From: Casuarina equisetifolia
Taxonomy: Eukaryota > Streptophyta > Magnoliopsida > Fagales > Casuarinaceae
Reading direction: 5' to 3'
NCBI GenBank assembly: GCA_028551475.1
Contig: CM052357.1
Location: 15,361,931 to 15,425,930 of the forward strand
Length of the DNA stretch: 64,000 nucleotides
Every line of letters begins with the position of its first letter. The stretch's first letter is position 1. The notes under the pieces are model-generated. The model did not search any database. It saw nothing but the letters and a program-made list of their open reading frames with translations, and was not told the origin of the DNA. Position numbers and translations under genes: made by a program. Below, one piece after another: positions 12,041 through 26,020 of this stretch.

Positions 12041-13710
12041 TTACCAATAAAAATTCAATCAAATTATGTAAACAAGTTACATAAATAGCACTAGTAAGAG
12101 GAAGGAAAATTTCAACCAATTATGCTTTACTTTTAAATTAGACAGCAAGTTATATGAAATATTTTCGCACTTATATACATATATATATATATATATATAT
12201 CAAATGAGCTAATCGGTTAGTTTTAACTAACTAATAGAATAATAAGCAACAAACACTAGGAGATATTCAAATCAATAAGGAGCATGAAAACAAAGATCAA
12301 ATTTACTATGGTGGTTTGGCACTCAATCCTTGAGTCCTACATCCACCCTCTTCTCCTTCAATCCAACCGATTGAAGTCTTCTTTAGTTAACTAGATTAGG
12401 AGAAAATGTTCTCCTTAATCCAAATAATTCATTCTTAAAGGAATTCTTAAGTCCAAATACAAATTATGATTAAAGGATCATGTATAGAAGCAAATCCCCA
12501 AATAATATGGTAGTTTGAGGGATATTGCTAATCAGAGGAGCTATTTAAGTATAATAACAAAGTTCAAAGCTCTTATCACAAAATCCTTAATTTTAGTAAA
12601 TTAGGGTTTTGGATTTTTTCCAATATTTATGTGCAATGAATATTTTCAAATGTAATCAACACATAAATAATGTTAAACAAGCTATAATCAATTAGATAAT
12701 CAAAGAATAAGCTGAATAATCAAATATCACCAAACCCTTGTGAGTCACCGAGAGATGAGCAAACTTGAATCAAGTAATGAATGAGCTCAAAAGATTGTTT
12801 CTTTATAAAGAGAACACTTCAAATGGTTATAGATCATCAATCAACTTCTTGACGCATGCATCCCCTTTAAATAGAGAACAAATCTAGGGCTTTTTAGATC
12901 AAACCTAAGTTGTAGCCTTCTTCCCATTAGGAATAGTAAACCATCTATCAAATCGACCTCATATCACTTCTCAGAGCTTCAATCCAACCGTTCAAACATC
13001 CAGTCTCCTCTAAAATCCTCCCGTTGAGGATTCGGCACTAGAGAGAACAAAGGTTTACCAAAGGCTTGTTTTATCTTCGAAGGGCAATGACTAGGGCACA
13101 TAATCAAGACCTCTCTTATGCCTGCCTCTGATAAGTTAGACAACGCTGCAGCAAATGCACCTTTGATAAGTTAGACAACGTTGTAGCATTAAGTGATCAA
13201 AGTGAGAAGCAGGTAGGGCTTCTACATTAGATGTAGGCTATGTCACAAATCAGTGGTCCAATAGCGTAAAGTACAACATGTAATTACAATCCGATATCAT
13301 CAGCAAGGTCTAGCAATCAGAACATAGTCCAATAATGTAAGCACGATCCAATAATATAAGATTTTAGTAAGTTCACATTTTGGTGTAATATATATCTTAG
13401 CTTGAATTAAAAACAAGCTAGAATCAAGGTTCCTCATGTTCCTACAAGTGCATAAAGCCAAGTATCATTTTTCTTAAAAAAAAAATGTTCTAATATATTT
13501 TTAGCATCATTCACAAATATATTTCTCAAAAAGCACTTTAAGAAGATGTTTTATAAAGGAATGTAGGAACTTGATTCTTTTATAATATCATTAATTGATA
13601 TTATAATTTGCATACCTTTTACTTCCTATGATTTTCGTTTGTACCTATGAAAAACATATTTCAAGAATATTCACAAATATATTTTGTCACAACAAAATCC
13701 TTATTTTCCA
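12041..13710 (-). repeat. Minus-oriented LTR of copia family C (solo LTR or remnant)
   Basis: Its right end (13560-13710) is the reverse complement of the start of the family C LTR at 37853. Its middle (12290-12420 and 12590-13060) matches the LTR at 38500-39300, including the block with GTGGTTTGGCACTC and the CCCGTTGAGGATTCGG segment. No gag or pol of the same element adjoins it, so it is a solo LTR or one end of a lost element. The left edge is uncertain by some tens of bases. A short AT repeat lies at 12179-12200. Confidence 0.65.
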
Positions 13711-15221
13711 TCAAAGCACTCATGTAAGTTGTGTAGATGGAGGGGGCATAGCCCAATCCAACATTGAGCTTGCGACTAGGGTGCTGGGGACCAGCAAACA
13801 AGTGTTAAGGGTCATCTTGCCACCCTAGGTTGTCTCAGTAGTGGTCCATAGCCAAAAAAACATTAAGTCAACACCCTAACCCAATGGGTAGGGGTTAGGT
13901 CCATGACTTGACATAGTAGATTCAAATTTTTTGGCCATCTAGTAGTGAAGGAATGGCTAGTCCGACTTATCCAAGTTCTCCAAAAGGACAAAGCTATGCT
14001 TGTTGTCTTGTTTGTGCTAGCCACGCATAGTAGACAATGGTGCTAACTAGAGCAAATGAAAACTATTGACAATGAAATTAGATTTTCTCTTCATGGGATT
14101 GCCTATTTTGAAGGCAAAGAATGCCCTATATAAGTTTGTTATCCTAGTTGTCTAGGTCTTAGAGTCCTAGTTGCCTTAGAGTGGGCCTCCTTTTTAAATT
14201 ACTAATGAGCTAGGCCTAATCCTAACATCTACAAAATAACTTAACATTTTTATTAAAAGAGAAAAAAAAACACTTTTCTTTTTTTTTTCTCCTTTTTATA
14301 CATGTAGGAATTGACTCGTTAGAGCATCTTTATGAAATGAATATTAAAATAGTAGAGATCTATTAATAACCATTTGTGATTATTAGTTTTTACAATTGAA
14401 TAATGATGGAGGGAGAGAGAGAGAGAGAAAGGAAAAATCAGCAAATTATAGAGAAAGCTAAGCAAATTTTTCCTTCTAAGAATGGAAAAGTTGTGTGTAA
14501 CTTTTGTTTCTTGAAAAAGTAAAGCCTCTCGAATATCCTCATACACAATGTTAAGTGATCAAAAGGTCACTTTTTGCTTTGTGAGACTCGTGTAGGATTC
14601 CCTCTCCCCTTTCTTTTTATTTAAGTCCTCTCCTCTTTCTTTATGATGGGACACATAAACTTAGGTAATGTGCTTGACATGTAGATTTGTTTAAAATACT
14701 TGTATCATTAAAGGCCATGTTCACCCATATTTTGTTTGACACCTTGCCTTTCTATTGCTACTAGCATTGGACATGATAGCTTCTTCATTTATTGATCTAG
14801 CATGTCAAGCCTATAATCTCATAGGCTTCTTTTTTTACCTCATCCTCTTTTTCCTTCTATGGGACTAGTTCACATAGGCTTTTTCTTTTTAGCATAGTCT
14901 AGCTCTTTCTATTGGCCTTTGTTAAATTTAAACCATTAAATAAACAAGTCTCTTAAAGTACTTGGTCCAATAGAATAAGTGCATAAAGGCCATATAATAG
15001 ATGTTCTAATAATTATTTTCATGAAACCATAAATACAACATTCCTATAAGCATATTTTTGTATATAAAAATATCTTTTAAGAATTAATCAATGGTCATGA
15101 AAATAAGATTCTTCCCAATAAGCACAATATGATCAAGAGATAATATTCCATAAGCTTACTAAAATAATAATAAATATTATCCTTAATCAAGATCATCATA
15201 AAAAATACTAATTTTCATATT

Positions 15222-15256
15222 CCAACAATCCTTTTTTTTTTCAATAATGATGAAAA
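15222..15256 (-). other. Possible LTR end and purine tract of a decayed copia element
   Basis: CCAACA at 15222-15227 is followed by a pyrimidine run and then AATGATGAAAAC. This is the arrangement seen at 2111-2145 in copia A. The partner LTR was not found, so this is a weak call. Confidence 0.35.
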
Positions 15257-16479
15257 CAATATGAATTCAACACAATTGGAACATATACAATTCAATGTGA
15301 TGGAAGCATATACTTGATAAGTGTTGTAAATCTACATTAAGCATAGTGTTTCCATAATAAACATCAAGCATCATATAACATTAAACATCATAGGGCAACT
15401 ACCAACTTTTCTCTTCTTTTTTTTTTTTGTCATTAACAACTTAAACCCACCAAACAATAATATTTCCCCTTAGGGGAAGGATAAGTGAAAAGACATGTCG
15501 AGTGAGTAAATTACCATCAAAGAGTGAGAATGTAGTATATGCAAGACAACATGAAAAGGTAGATAAAATAACTCCCTTAACATATTGCATGTTGATATGT
15601 CAAGTAGGTATGAGCATGCAACCAACAGGTGACATGTTTTATAGGAAAGCACAACTCATTACATGTACTATCCTTAAAAGTATGACATATCAAACCATTT
15701 AGTTTGACTATAGTGGAGTACTCAACAAAATTTATGTAGTTGTTATACACAAAATAATGAACTGCCCCTCCATATGCTCTACAAACACTCTTCCAAATTT
15801 CAATAGATAGTCTCATACATCATTCCATTTAGTAGTTAGGTTATTAGTTTGATACCATTTATTGTACCTCAATCATAGTTTTAACACATTTCATTTAAAT
15901 TCTAGCCCCAATTTAGGCTCTCATAGGCCCAAGCACACTATGGGCCCCTTATAAGCTTGTAATAGCTCACCATGCTAAATAACTAACACCTTGGTGGCCC
16001 ATTTTAAGGTGGCTTTCACTTTGTCATAACCTAGGTAGCCTTTTCCATGGGTCCCTTCATGATTTGAAACATGAAGTTGACTCCAATACCTTTTTCTATG
16101 TATATAATTCAAAAAACATGTAACTAAGTTGGTTATCAACTTGGTAAAAAGCTTATCATAGGAAACCATGGAAAAAGATGGTTCTTCCTCCCTATTTAGA
16201 TAAGCAAACTTAAGACATAAATAAATTTTCATTCAAAGGGGACAACTACAAAAGCTACCTTTTCTATTACATGATTAGCATTTATAGGTCCCTTGAACCT
16301 TTACTACTCTAGAGGTCCAACCTAAAAATCTACTAATACATGTATAATGCTTTTCCAATAGTCTCCCCCTTCCCTTGGTTAGTTGCTAATGCATTCACAT
16401 TCCCCTTATTGGTTGTTACACCAATCTCATTTATGGCTAAAAACCGTGCTCATAACAATTTGGAACTTGAGTGTTTGTA

Positions 16480-16655
16480 ATAATACTCTTAACTAGCTTT
16501 GCCTACTTGTACATTTATTTTGTTTTCCTACATAATATACTTACACCTTTAGTTTTTCATCCTTGAACTATAATAGTACTCTTAGTTAGCTTTGCCTATT
16601 TCTTGCAAAGTTATTTTGTTGTCCTAGGTAATACACTCACACCTTTAGTTTCCAT
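16480..16655. repeat. Two-copy tandem repeat, period about 93 bases
   Basis: Blocks with ACTCTTAACTAGCTTTGCC and ACTCTTAGTTAGCTTTGCC recur 93 bases apart. Each is followed by a TTATTTTGTT segment and a ACACCTTTAGTTT segment. The copies are diverged. Confidence 0.6.
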
Positions 16656-17295
16656 CCTTAGATTCTTTTGGGATAGATCTTAGGAAGCACATTTCATTTG
16701 TTGTCTCATTTTCCCAATAGATTTCATAAAGCATTTAGAATCTAAGAGCTTTTACTAACTCACTCTACAAGGAGATAGATGCATGAACAAGATTCAAGGC
16801 TAAAAAGATTCCATTAAGATCTATATAATCTATAGTTAATGTGTCCAAAAGGGTCTCATAGGTAAACTTATAGTCATAGAAAAGCTATCTTTGTGAGCCT
16901 CACCAACATCATTCATTTTGAATACGCATTTAAGACTATTTGAACAAAGTCTATAATATTTAGATAGTTGAGGCAAGCTCATTACTTCATTTTCACTCTT
17001 GGGCCTTAGGCCCACCTACATGTCTCATTTCCTTGAATTAAAGAAAATTCAACCAACTTATAAATTGATTTGAAGGTTTTAGATAATGAACTTTTTAAAA
17101 AGTAGGACCATTGACAATTTGTTCAATGTATGGTGGCTAGAAAAGTCCATCCATGAATTGTTGGCACCCTTTGTTTCACTAATCGTTAATGTTGGTACCG
17201 TGTAAGAAGCTTTCACCTCTAGTATGAAAGCTTATATGAATAAACAACTATAATGAGAGATAGATTAATGACCTAAACCAAGTGAACATCTCCAT

Positions 17296-17873
17296 TGTTG
17301 GAAATAAAACGAAAATCAAGCACATCAGCCATGTTTAAGGCAAAAGCGATAGTTTCTCAAGTTAAAGCAAACACATGTAACACACACACCATTCTTCCAA
17401 GGCAACTAACATATAGCATGAAGATGCATGCATGCATCTCATGTGCATCATCTTTTTCCCCACACCCGAATGATAATAGTTCTTTCTCTCCTTCTTTTAA
17501 TTGTTATACAACATTGATGAAGGTGACATAAAGGGTGTTTAAATCAAAAGAAAATGATCTTTTTATGACAATGAAAAAAGGAAAGAATCCCCAACTCTAT
17601 TGATAAATTTTTTTACTTAAATCTAAAATGTTTTACAGTTCTTATTGACTATGGTTTTCATAACCAATTTGGTATTGATTCATTATCACTAAAAGATGAT
17701 TTACATTTATTTTTTTATTGCTATAAAAAGACAATTGGAGTGTACAAATAATCCATAAAAAATACCAATTTATTTGCTCTTTTTTCTTCATTTTGTTCTT
17801 GATATTTGCTTTAGTTTTAGTATTATTTTTATATGAATTTCTACAATATTTTATAGAAATTCTTGTTTTAACT
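17296..17873 (+). repeat. 5' LTR of copia D
   Basis: Starts TGTTGGAAATAAAACG and ends GTTTTAACT. It matches 26021-26594 across its length, including the ATGCATGCATGCATCTC block and a perfect AGAAATTC/GAATTTCT inverted motif near the end. Length is 578 against 574 bases in the partner. Confidence 0.85.
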
Positions 17874-17937
17874 TGATATCAATTTAGCCTTTTGGTGAAA
17901 GCCTTTTTTTTTCTTTTTATCCATTTTGTTTTGCAAA

Positions 17938-18929
17938 TGGCTTCCAATATCAACCATGTTCATGCTACTAATTTTGCCTTTCCCTGCCCAATCCAAGTCC
18001 TCTTCCCACCATTGGTGTGCAACTCAAAGACCCTAATTTTCTTGTTTGGAAAGCTTGAATTGAGGCTTTCCTTTAAGCAAACAGATTACTAGGTGTTGTT
18101 GATGGCTCTTTCCTTTGTCTTGAAGGGTTCATTGCCAAAACTATCAATAGGGCAATATCACTTGTGATTCCAATCTAGCTTATCAAGATTAGATAATTAG
18201 GGATCATACTGCTATGATTGAATTTTTTGCACTTGTTGTAACATTATTGTGACTACTACTATAAAGTGCAAAACCTTAGCAAAGATATGCAGGCCTTATC
18301 ATTTGAATTTATGGCTCATAATTTTTTGCAAGTTTATGCTCTTTGCTTATGTCTTCATATGACAACCAAAGGGCACCAAATAGTAACTAAGTTTATTAAA
18401 AAAAAGTAAATGGTATTGCTAATCAACTTTAACTTGTAGGTAAAATTATCTAAAAAAATAAGTACTTAACTCAAGTTTTTTGAGGACTTGGCACTCTCTA
18501 TATGCCTCTTTCCATTGCAATTTCTATTCATACACAAACATCATCTCTTCCTTGTGAAGATCTACATGGGTTATTCTTTACCTAAGAAGCTCACATTGAA
18601 ATGGCTACAAGGCTTGACTACCATAGTTGTTTTTGCCAGTAGTCTTATTACCACCCTTGCTAATTAGCCTTTTTCCTAGTGTTTTGGCAATCTAGGGGAG
18701 TGTTTAAATAATATTCCTGCTCTTTATTATAGTAACAAACCTTGATATAATGTTTTTTGTCAGATCTATCACAAACCAAGACATATTGTGTGTCAATGTT
18801 GCTATAAGTATGTTCCTCCCAATTTTGGGCCTAATAATACCTTCCAAGGCCCTTAAAATATTTAGGCCAATATTATTAAGAAGGCTCAACAAGAAACTTG
18901 CCAAGCCTTTAATGAAATCCACTAGTTTT
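17938..18929 (+). pseudogene. copia D gag remnant
   Basis: A short frame starting MASNINHVHATNF begins shortly after the primer region. Further on, a CCHC-like segment (PRHIVCQCCYKY, about 18760-18815) and a proline/asparagine-rich tail precede the foreign insert. This is a decayed nucleocapsid region. Confidence 0.65.
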
Positions 18930-19566
18930 TGTTGGATATGGATTAACCCAATAAGGGGGGTTTGGATTGGGTTTACTTATCCCTTTTTAAATTATTATGA
19001 ATGGATAATGTAAAAGCAATAGATAAAGTACACAAGAATTGTTTAGGTAGTTCAGCCAAATACTTAAGCCTACCTCTACCCCCTCTTACAAGAAAGCTCT
19101 TTTACTAAAATATAGGAGTTTTTTTCTTAATTTTAGCACACCCAAATCCTTTGTTCATGGAACACAAGGATTCATAGTTCACTTTGCAATAAAATCAGCC
19201 CACATGGCTTAAAACACTTCACAATACACTTAGCCCAACATGACTTAACACACTTCACAATCCAACCAATACAAAGACTTTGCACAACAAAGACTTCACC
19301 AACACTAGATTAGACACAATCTATAAATGAATCACAATTATTCAACTTTACTTCTTAATACAATAATCAAAATCCATCACTTGAAGATAGGTAAAGAAGA
19401 TGTAGAAACTTGAAGCAATTAGCATAATGTTGTAATCAAAGTGAAACTACCAACTTCTTACAAGTATTACTTCTTAAGAATCAAGAATATGATACAATCA
19501 AACACACATGAAACTCAAGCAAATACATATACTAAGACAAACAAGCTTTAGCATGTAATGCAATTG

Positions 19567-21769
19567 TCTATCAATTTGATGCAGATCTTATGGCGGGCTT
19601 AAGTGAGCTCAAATTAAAGGTGATGTGTAAAAAAAAAAATTTTGTTAGAAAAATTAGTGTTTAGGTAGGGAGGAAAGGATAAAATGAAAATACAAAGAAC
19701 AAAAACAAAAGATAGCTGCTAAAAAAACTCCAAGACATAAAGGTCGTGCCACCAATCAAGGAGGTGCTCCATCACCAATCTCTTGCAAGAATTGGATAAA
19801 GGATGCAAAGTTGAATCACACAACTTAGGGGTTTCTATTATCTAGATAACAAGTCTAGTCTCCTTACAATTGAAACAATGCTTCCTTTAAATAGATGGCT
19901 AAAGCTAATCCTAGAAGGATTCTAGTAAATCAAGAATCCTTAAAACCTAATCCTAGAAGGATCCTAGTAAATCAAGAATCCTTAAAACTTAATCCTAAAA
20001 GGATCTTGATAAATCAGGAATCCTTAAAATTAAGGAAGTCTTGACAAATCAGGATTCTAAAAAGTAAGGGAATCCTAGACAAAACAGAAATCTGATAAGT
20101 ATAGAAATTCCATATAAATTAGGAACCCAAATAATTAAGAAAAACCAAACCAAAGGAAATTATCTCAAACAATAAAGAAAACTCAAGGAATTAAGGACTC
20201 AATAACTATTTAGGAAACCCCTATCATTAATGACAAAACCCAAAACTATTGTTCGGTGAAATTCTAAATGCAAGTGAACATGTCAAACAAGTAATATAAT
20301 GATAAGAAAGTGTATCATCTCAGAAGATTGGTGAATACTAGACTAATTAAGTATCAACAATGAACTAATCCTAAAATTTATCTAACTAATCAAAAGAAAG
20401 TTGATGATGAAATAAAATTTAAAATTTTCAAAAAAACATTCAAGACTAATTGAAATTAAATCCAAGTAAAAAAGATCAATATGAGAAATATGTTAAAGCA
20501 TCAGATTTCACCATAACTACTAGTTATGAATTTCCATAATTTATAACTGCAAGAATGATAATACCTATATAATGGCAGAATTTCCTAATTTATTTACTAT
20601 CCTACGTCTAGGTATAGCAAACCTACTCCATTAATTAATTCACTAGATCTCTATGTGAATTGAAATAAATAAAATGGATTAGGATCTATGAACATTCCTT
20701 ATTTATAATAAATTTTTTGATCATTTTATCACCAAAAGCCACACAAACAACATGGTATATGTCTAACCATATTTAATTCATGGTTATATATTATAAAAAG
20801 CAATTGCATATTGTTACCTCTCAGTCTCAAACATGCACATCAAATCATTCAAGTGGTGGCCAATCACTTAAAAGCATTAAGCATAATAATATATAACTCA
20901 CATAAATAAAATATCTTACAAAATATAAAAACTTATAGAATTCACATCATCATAGTTAGGCTACATCGTCGCTTTAACAAAAGGAATTTAGAACATAATG
21001 AAATAATAAACCAAAACAATGGTAGAAATTAAGGAAAATATCTTAAATAAAGAAAAATAGGAAAGTTGTCACCACGTTGTCTTCTCTTCAAGAATTCTCC
21101 CTTGATTTTATGCTTTATTTTTTCTTTATTCCTTGGTTTCAATGGCACCTTCTTTTCTCTCTCTTTTCTCCTTTTTTTTTTCCATTTTCTTGTGCAGCAC
21201 TTCTCCCTTATATAGAATATGGGGTTTAGAATTATTATCCCAATAGAAGTGGGTTTTGGATTCCCAAGACAATTGGGTTTTGGACTCCTATATTAATTAG
21301 TCTTTGAACTCTTAATATGACTAGGTTTTCTAATTATTTAAAAAACTTAATAATAATAAAAATCTAATAACAATCATCCCAAAGCCCAAGCCCATCTTGA
21401 TTTTCTTAACTTTGATATTTTGACCATCTTTTGCCACATAATAAGTATTAGGTTCTCCATGCTTGTCCTTTTTCTTCATGCCTCCTTATGATACATAAAC
21501 AAGACAAATTTAAGTAAATAAAGAGGAATTCAAATATTTTCTCACAAACATTAAATAATTTATTATTTAAATTAAGTAAAATAACTCTATAAAAAAATAT
21601 AGTTATCAACTATCTAGGAGATTCTAGTGAATATTTCAAACACTTCCAAAAATGCTCTTCAACTTTGGTTCTTGGACCCATTGGATCATGTTATGGCTTA
21701 AACATGTATTTGATGACACACAACGTATGAGCTAAGCTATTAGATTGGGTTGGCATAGTCATTCCCACA
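19567..21769. other. Unidentified 2.2 kb insertion inside the nested LTR
   Basis: This block interrupts the family A LTR between the parts equivalent to about 8065 and 8068. It contains no open frame with a recognised domain. It carries a three-copy 42-base tandem repeat, long T-rich tracts near 21100-21190, and a TATATA-containing stretch near 21210. I saw no convincing terminal inverted repeats, poly-A tail or target duplication. It could be another element's LTR or more than one event. Confidence 0.6.
19907..20032. repeat. 42-base tandem repeat, three copies
   Basis: Units start at 19907, 19949 and 19991 with AATCCTAGAAGGAT or AATCCTAAAAGGAT and share AATCAAGAATCCTTAAAA or a close variant. 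Degenerate partial copies follow to about 20080. Confidence 0.85.
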
Positions 21770-22984
21770 TCACAATCACTCTTATATGCTTAGTAACATA
21801 TAGCTATTGGTAACAAGGATAAAGTTTTACACACAAGAGCAATGTTACCAAAAGCTTTAGCTGAACAAAAAGAGATATTTTAAATGAGAGTTTGCAGCAT
21901 AATAAAATCATGAACCTTTTTTTGTTTACAAAACAAGTTAGGCTCATAATAAGATTCTTTCTCAAGAGTGATGTATCTCTTTTGGAAAACCCTAGCACAC
22001 TTGCTTATAGATGATAAAGGCAAAACTAACCATTAGGGTTCTCTCCTTGGTTTCCTTATAAGACACATAACTTTACAGAATATAGGTTATTAATTTCAAA
22101 AATAATACTCACATAATAGTAGTCATGACCTTACATAAAGATTTTATTTCTAAAACTAAAAACTTTCAAACAAGCAAATCAAAACTTCCATTTTCACAAT
22201 ACATGATGCCTTAATTATTTAAGCTTGACATAGATAATGCCATTAATTTTTTTTTCTTTTTAGAGCCATTAATTAGATAATTGTAGTCTAATTTTTTTAG
22301 TCGAATTTTTTTTTTTAAGATAGCGCCATTATTAAGAACACACAAAACCTTATTTGCTTAATCCAAATTCTTTCATATATGAAACAAAAACATGATTCAA
22401 AAGAGGAATGGAGAGTTTCTTATTGAATCTAGCTACACTCATTTGAAAAGCCTATATATTTTTCTCAAAAATCCTTCCCCATTCATCTTCTCCAAGGGCA
22501 TGCAGAGAAAAGGTTTTATTTTCTTTCCTTCTCAAGCGACAATGAGAAGAGAAATGCTTTCTTTCTCTCTTCCTTTCTATCAATTTAATAACACAGTTTT
22601 CCTTATGTTTAAAACAATGTAGTTTGCTTCCCCCATCTTTAGATAGTTTTTCACATGCTCCATTTTCATTCAATTTAATATTATAACACATGATATTTGT
22701 GAATTATTATCATCTAATTTTAGCATTATAAATATTCATGAAGCATAGTTATACATAAACTAGTAGTCACATGTAGATGTACCCAAACCTACGTTTTGTC
22801 ATAAAGATTTTCTTAAAGCTTATTTTGGTATATGGGAACTATGTAATTTGACAAACAATCATTGAATTGATTATTTATGTTACATATATTCCATAATTTT
22901 TATTGGCACAAGAATGATTAAAATATTTAATATATATAAATAGTTTTTCAAATGTTATCAATATCAAAATATATTTAATAGTTT

Positions 22985-25900
22985 CATGATTATAGCACCA
23001 CACATTATACCTCATCAAATAACTATGATATTATATAGCTACTCAATTATAATGGGAATCAAGTCGTTATTGTAGGGGATGGAATGGCACTTCCAATAAC
23101 CCACAAAGCTAATTTATGGAATATATGTAACATAGTAATATCAATGTTTCAATGTACTTATTGTGTCTAATGTAACAAAACATTTGTTATTTGTTTCCAA
23201 GTTTACAAAAGATAGCAATTGCATTTATGATTTTTTTTCCCCAATTTTTGTCTTGTACTAACAACAAGATGGATCTTACTACAAGGACTAGTTGAAAATG
23301 AACTCTATCAACTTAACTTAAGTGCTCTTTAACAATCACCGTAGACTTTTCATATTTCTATAATAAATGTAATGGCATGGCATTATAGAATAGGTAATTA
23401 TGCAAATGTAATAAGATTGCTTAAAATAATGAATATTCAATTTACTAGAAATATTTCATCATCTTATGCTACTTGTAACATCAGTAAAAGCCAACAATAG
23501 TCATATTTATCTACACATAATATTTCCAACTCTTTTTTGGACTTAGTCAATTTTAATATATGTGGCCTTGCACCAATTACAACTTCTCAAGGGAATAGAT
23601 ATTATATTTGTTTCATTGATAATTTTTCCAAATTTACATGGCTTTATTCCATGAAAACTAGAGATGAATTCCTTTAAATCTTCAAAAAAAATTTAAAAGA
23701 TTTGTTGAAAATCAACTTCAAACTACAATAATGACCATTCAATATGATGGAGCCACATAATTTACTTTTAAAGATTTTAAAACCCTTTTATCTAACCAAG
23801 GTATTTATCAACGTATATCAAGTCTTTATACACCATATTAAAAGAAGACTACTGAAAGAAAATATAAGCATATCACTAAATCAAGATTATCAATGATAAA
23901 TAATGCACATCTACCACTTTAATATTGGGATTTTGTTTTTATAAGTGCAACACATATTATTAATTGTCAACTAAGCCTAGTGATAAACAACAAAACCAAT
24001 GGGAAAATTTTTTTAATAAAAAACCTAGTATATCTCATTTGCAGATTCTTTGGTGCTTTGTATTTCCTTACTTGAGACCTTACACTCAATGTAAACTCAA
24101 TATATGCTCAAAACCTCAAGTTTTTTAAGACTATCATATAAGATATAAAGACGATTGTTGTTTTTGTTTACAAACAAAAATAGTCTGTATTGCAACCTAT
24201 ATTGTTGTAGATGCCATATTTGATAAAAATATATTTTCCTTTCAACAACAAACAAATACACCAAATGTTGTTACTAATTCAATAATATCACATCTCTTTA
24301 CTAAAACTACTACAGGTACTATTGTAAAGAACAAAATAATAAGTGTGAATCATGACATGATTCGACAATCCTCCATTAAAAACCATTCAATGATTACAAG
24401 ACCAAAAGGAGGAAAAATATCCAAGCGTACTTTATTGCATGATCATATGTATGCTCTAACAACTTCTGTACATCATTTTATTCAACCTAAAAACTATATA
24501 AAATCATCAAAAGATCCTAATTGGCATGCTACTATGGTCGAAGAGTATAATGCATTGTTAAAAAATCACACATGGGATCTTATACTTCTACCCCAAAAAT
24601 ATTATTCCTATAGGTTGTAAATGGATATACAAAGTCAAGTAAAAATTTGATGAAACCCTAGAACAATATAAAGTATGGCTTGTTGCTAAAATATTTCATC
24701 AACAATATGGTATTGATTGTTATGACACATTAAATCCTGTTACTAAGCCAGTTACAATAAGAATTATAATTGCTCTTGTAGATGCTAGATGATGGAACAT
24801 CAAACAACTTGATGTCAAAAATGCCTTCTTACATGGCATACTAGATGAAGAAGTATATATAACTTAACCAAGGGTTTGTTAACTCCATTAAACTAAACTT
24901 TATATGTCGATTAAAACGGTTCTTATATGGAGTAAAACAAGCTCCATAAGCATGGAATCATTGCCTTAGTCAATTTCTTCAACATATTGGGTTCAAAATT
25001 TTCCAAGTAGTCTTTTAATTGTTTATATTACATAAAAAAAACTTACAATGTATTTCTCTTTGTATATGTTGATGTTATTATTTTTACAAGAATCCTATAG
25101 CACCAATGTCAAAAATCATTGAAAAACTCAAGATTGAATTTGATATCAAAGGTAACTTATATTATTTTTTGGGAATTAAAGCCAAATATTCCACAAATTA
25201 TCTTTTTCTTTATCAAGCAAAATTGACTTATGAAATAATTCTTTAAGCTAAAATGAATGAAGCCTAAGGGATGTCTACACCATGCATGAGAAATCATCCA
25301 TCATTTGTAAATAATGGAGAACCATACTTAGATCCCACACACTACTGTAGTATTCTTAAATCTCTTCAATATTTAACACTCACAAAACCTGATACTTCAT
25401 ATGCTATTAACACCATATGTCAATACATGCATGTCCTTACTCTTACTCATTGGGCATTTGTCAAACATATTCTACATTTTTTGGTTAACACACCTAGATT
25501 AGGCATTCAAATAACACAAACATCAAATAATAATCTTCATGCATATTTTAATGCTGGATGGGTAGGTGATCATGATTATAGCAAATCAACTGAAGGATTT
25601 TGTATTTTTCTTGGAACCAATATAATTTCTTGAAGTTCAAGAAAATAAAAAACTATTGCCCATTTTAGTATAGGAGCTACACTAAAATGTCTTACCGATA
25701 CTGCTACATAACTTATTTGGTTAGAAGCTCTATTATAAGATCTTCATATAAAACAATCTAATCCTCCTATGCTTTGGTATGATAACTTATTAGCACTTTA
25801 TCTAATAACTAATCCTATTTTCCATGCAAGAAAAAAAAACATGTTGAAAATGATTTTCACTTTATTTATGAGAGAACCAAAACAAAAAAAAGGTTCTACG

Positions 25901-25990
25901 CATTTCAATTTTTTTTTTATCAAACAATTGATATATTTACAAAATGTTTGTCTTCCACTTGATTTCAACTACTTCAAAACAAGCTCGTAA
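22985..25990 (+). pseudogene. copia D pol remnant: protease, integrase, reverse transcriptase, RNase H
   Basis: Plus-strand pieces run in copia order. A protease-like segment ends in VGDGMALPITHKA (about 23070-23120). An integrase region covers 23500-24170. Reverse transcriptase begins with the NHTWDL segment near 24570, continues through the VKQA motif region (about 24930) and ends by 25200. RNase H includes KPDTSYAINTICQYM and YSKSTEGFCIFLG (25271-25633). Many breaks; no intact protein. Confidence 0.8.
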
Positions 25991-26020
25991 TGTGGAAAGA
26001 GATGTCAACTTGCAAGGGGA

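Larger units (their letters stand above)
13711..17290. other. Gene-poor repeat-derived stretch
   Basis: No credible gene. Open frames here are all under 90 codons, overlap on both strands and show no recognisable domain. A sequence resembling the end of a minus-oriented copia LTR plus purine tract lies at 15222-15256, and a similar C-rich tract near 15410. The region is therefore probably made of old, unclassified retroelement debris. Confidence 0.5.
18930..22980 (-). repeat. Family A copia LTR (probably solo) nested in copia D, split by an insert
   Basis: 18930-19566 matches the LTR of copia A from TGTTGGATATGG onward (7478 and on). 21770-22980 matches its second half up to the ATCAAAATATAT end. 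No gag or pol of family A is present, so this fits a solo LTR left by recombination. Flanking bases GTTTT (18925-18929) and GTTTC (22981-22985) could be a target duplication with one change. Confidence 0.8.

Noticed and set aside
15470-16232. Several 60 to 85 codon frames on both strands
   Set aside because: Short, mutually overlapping and without motifs; the region looks like decayed repeats.
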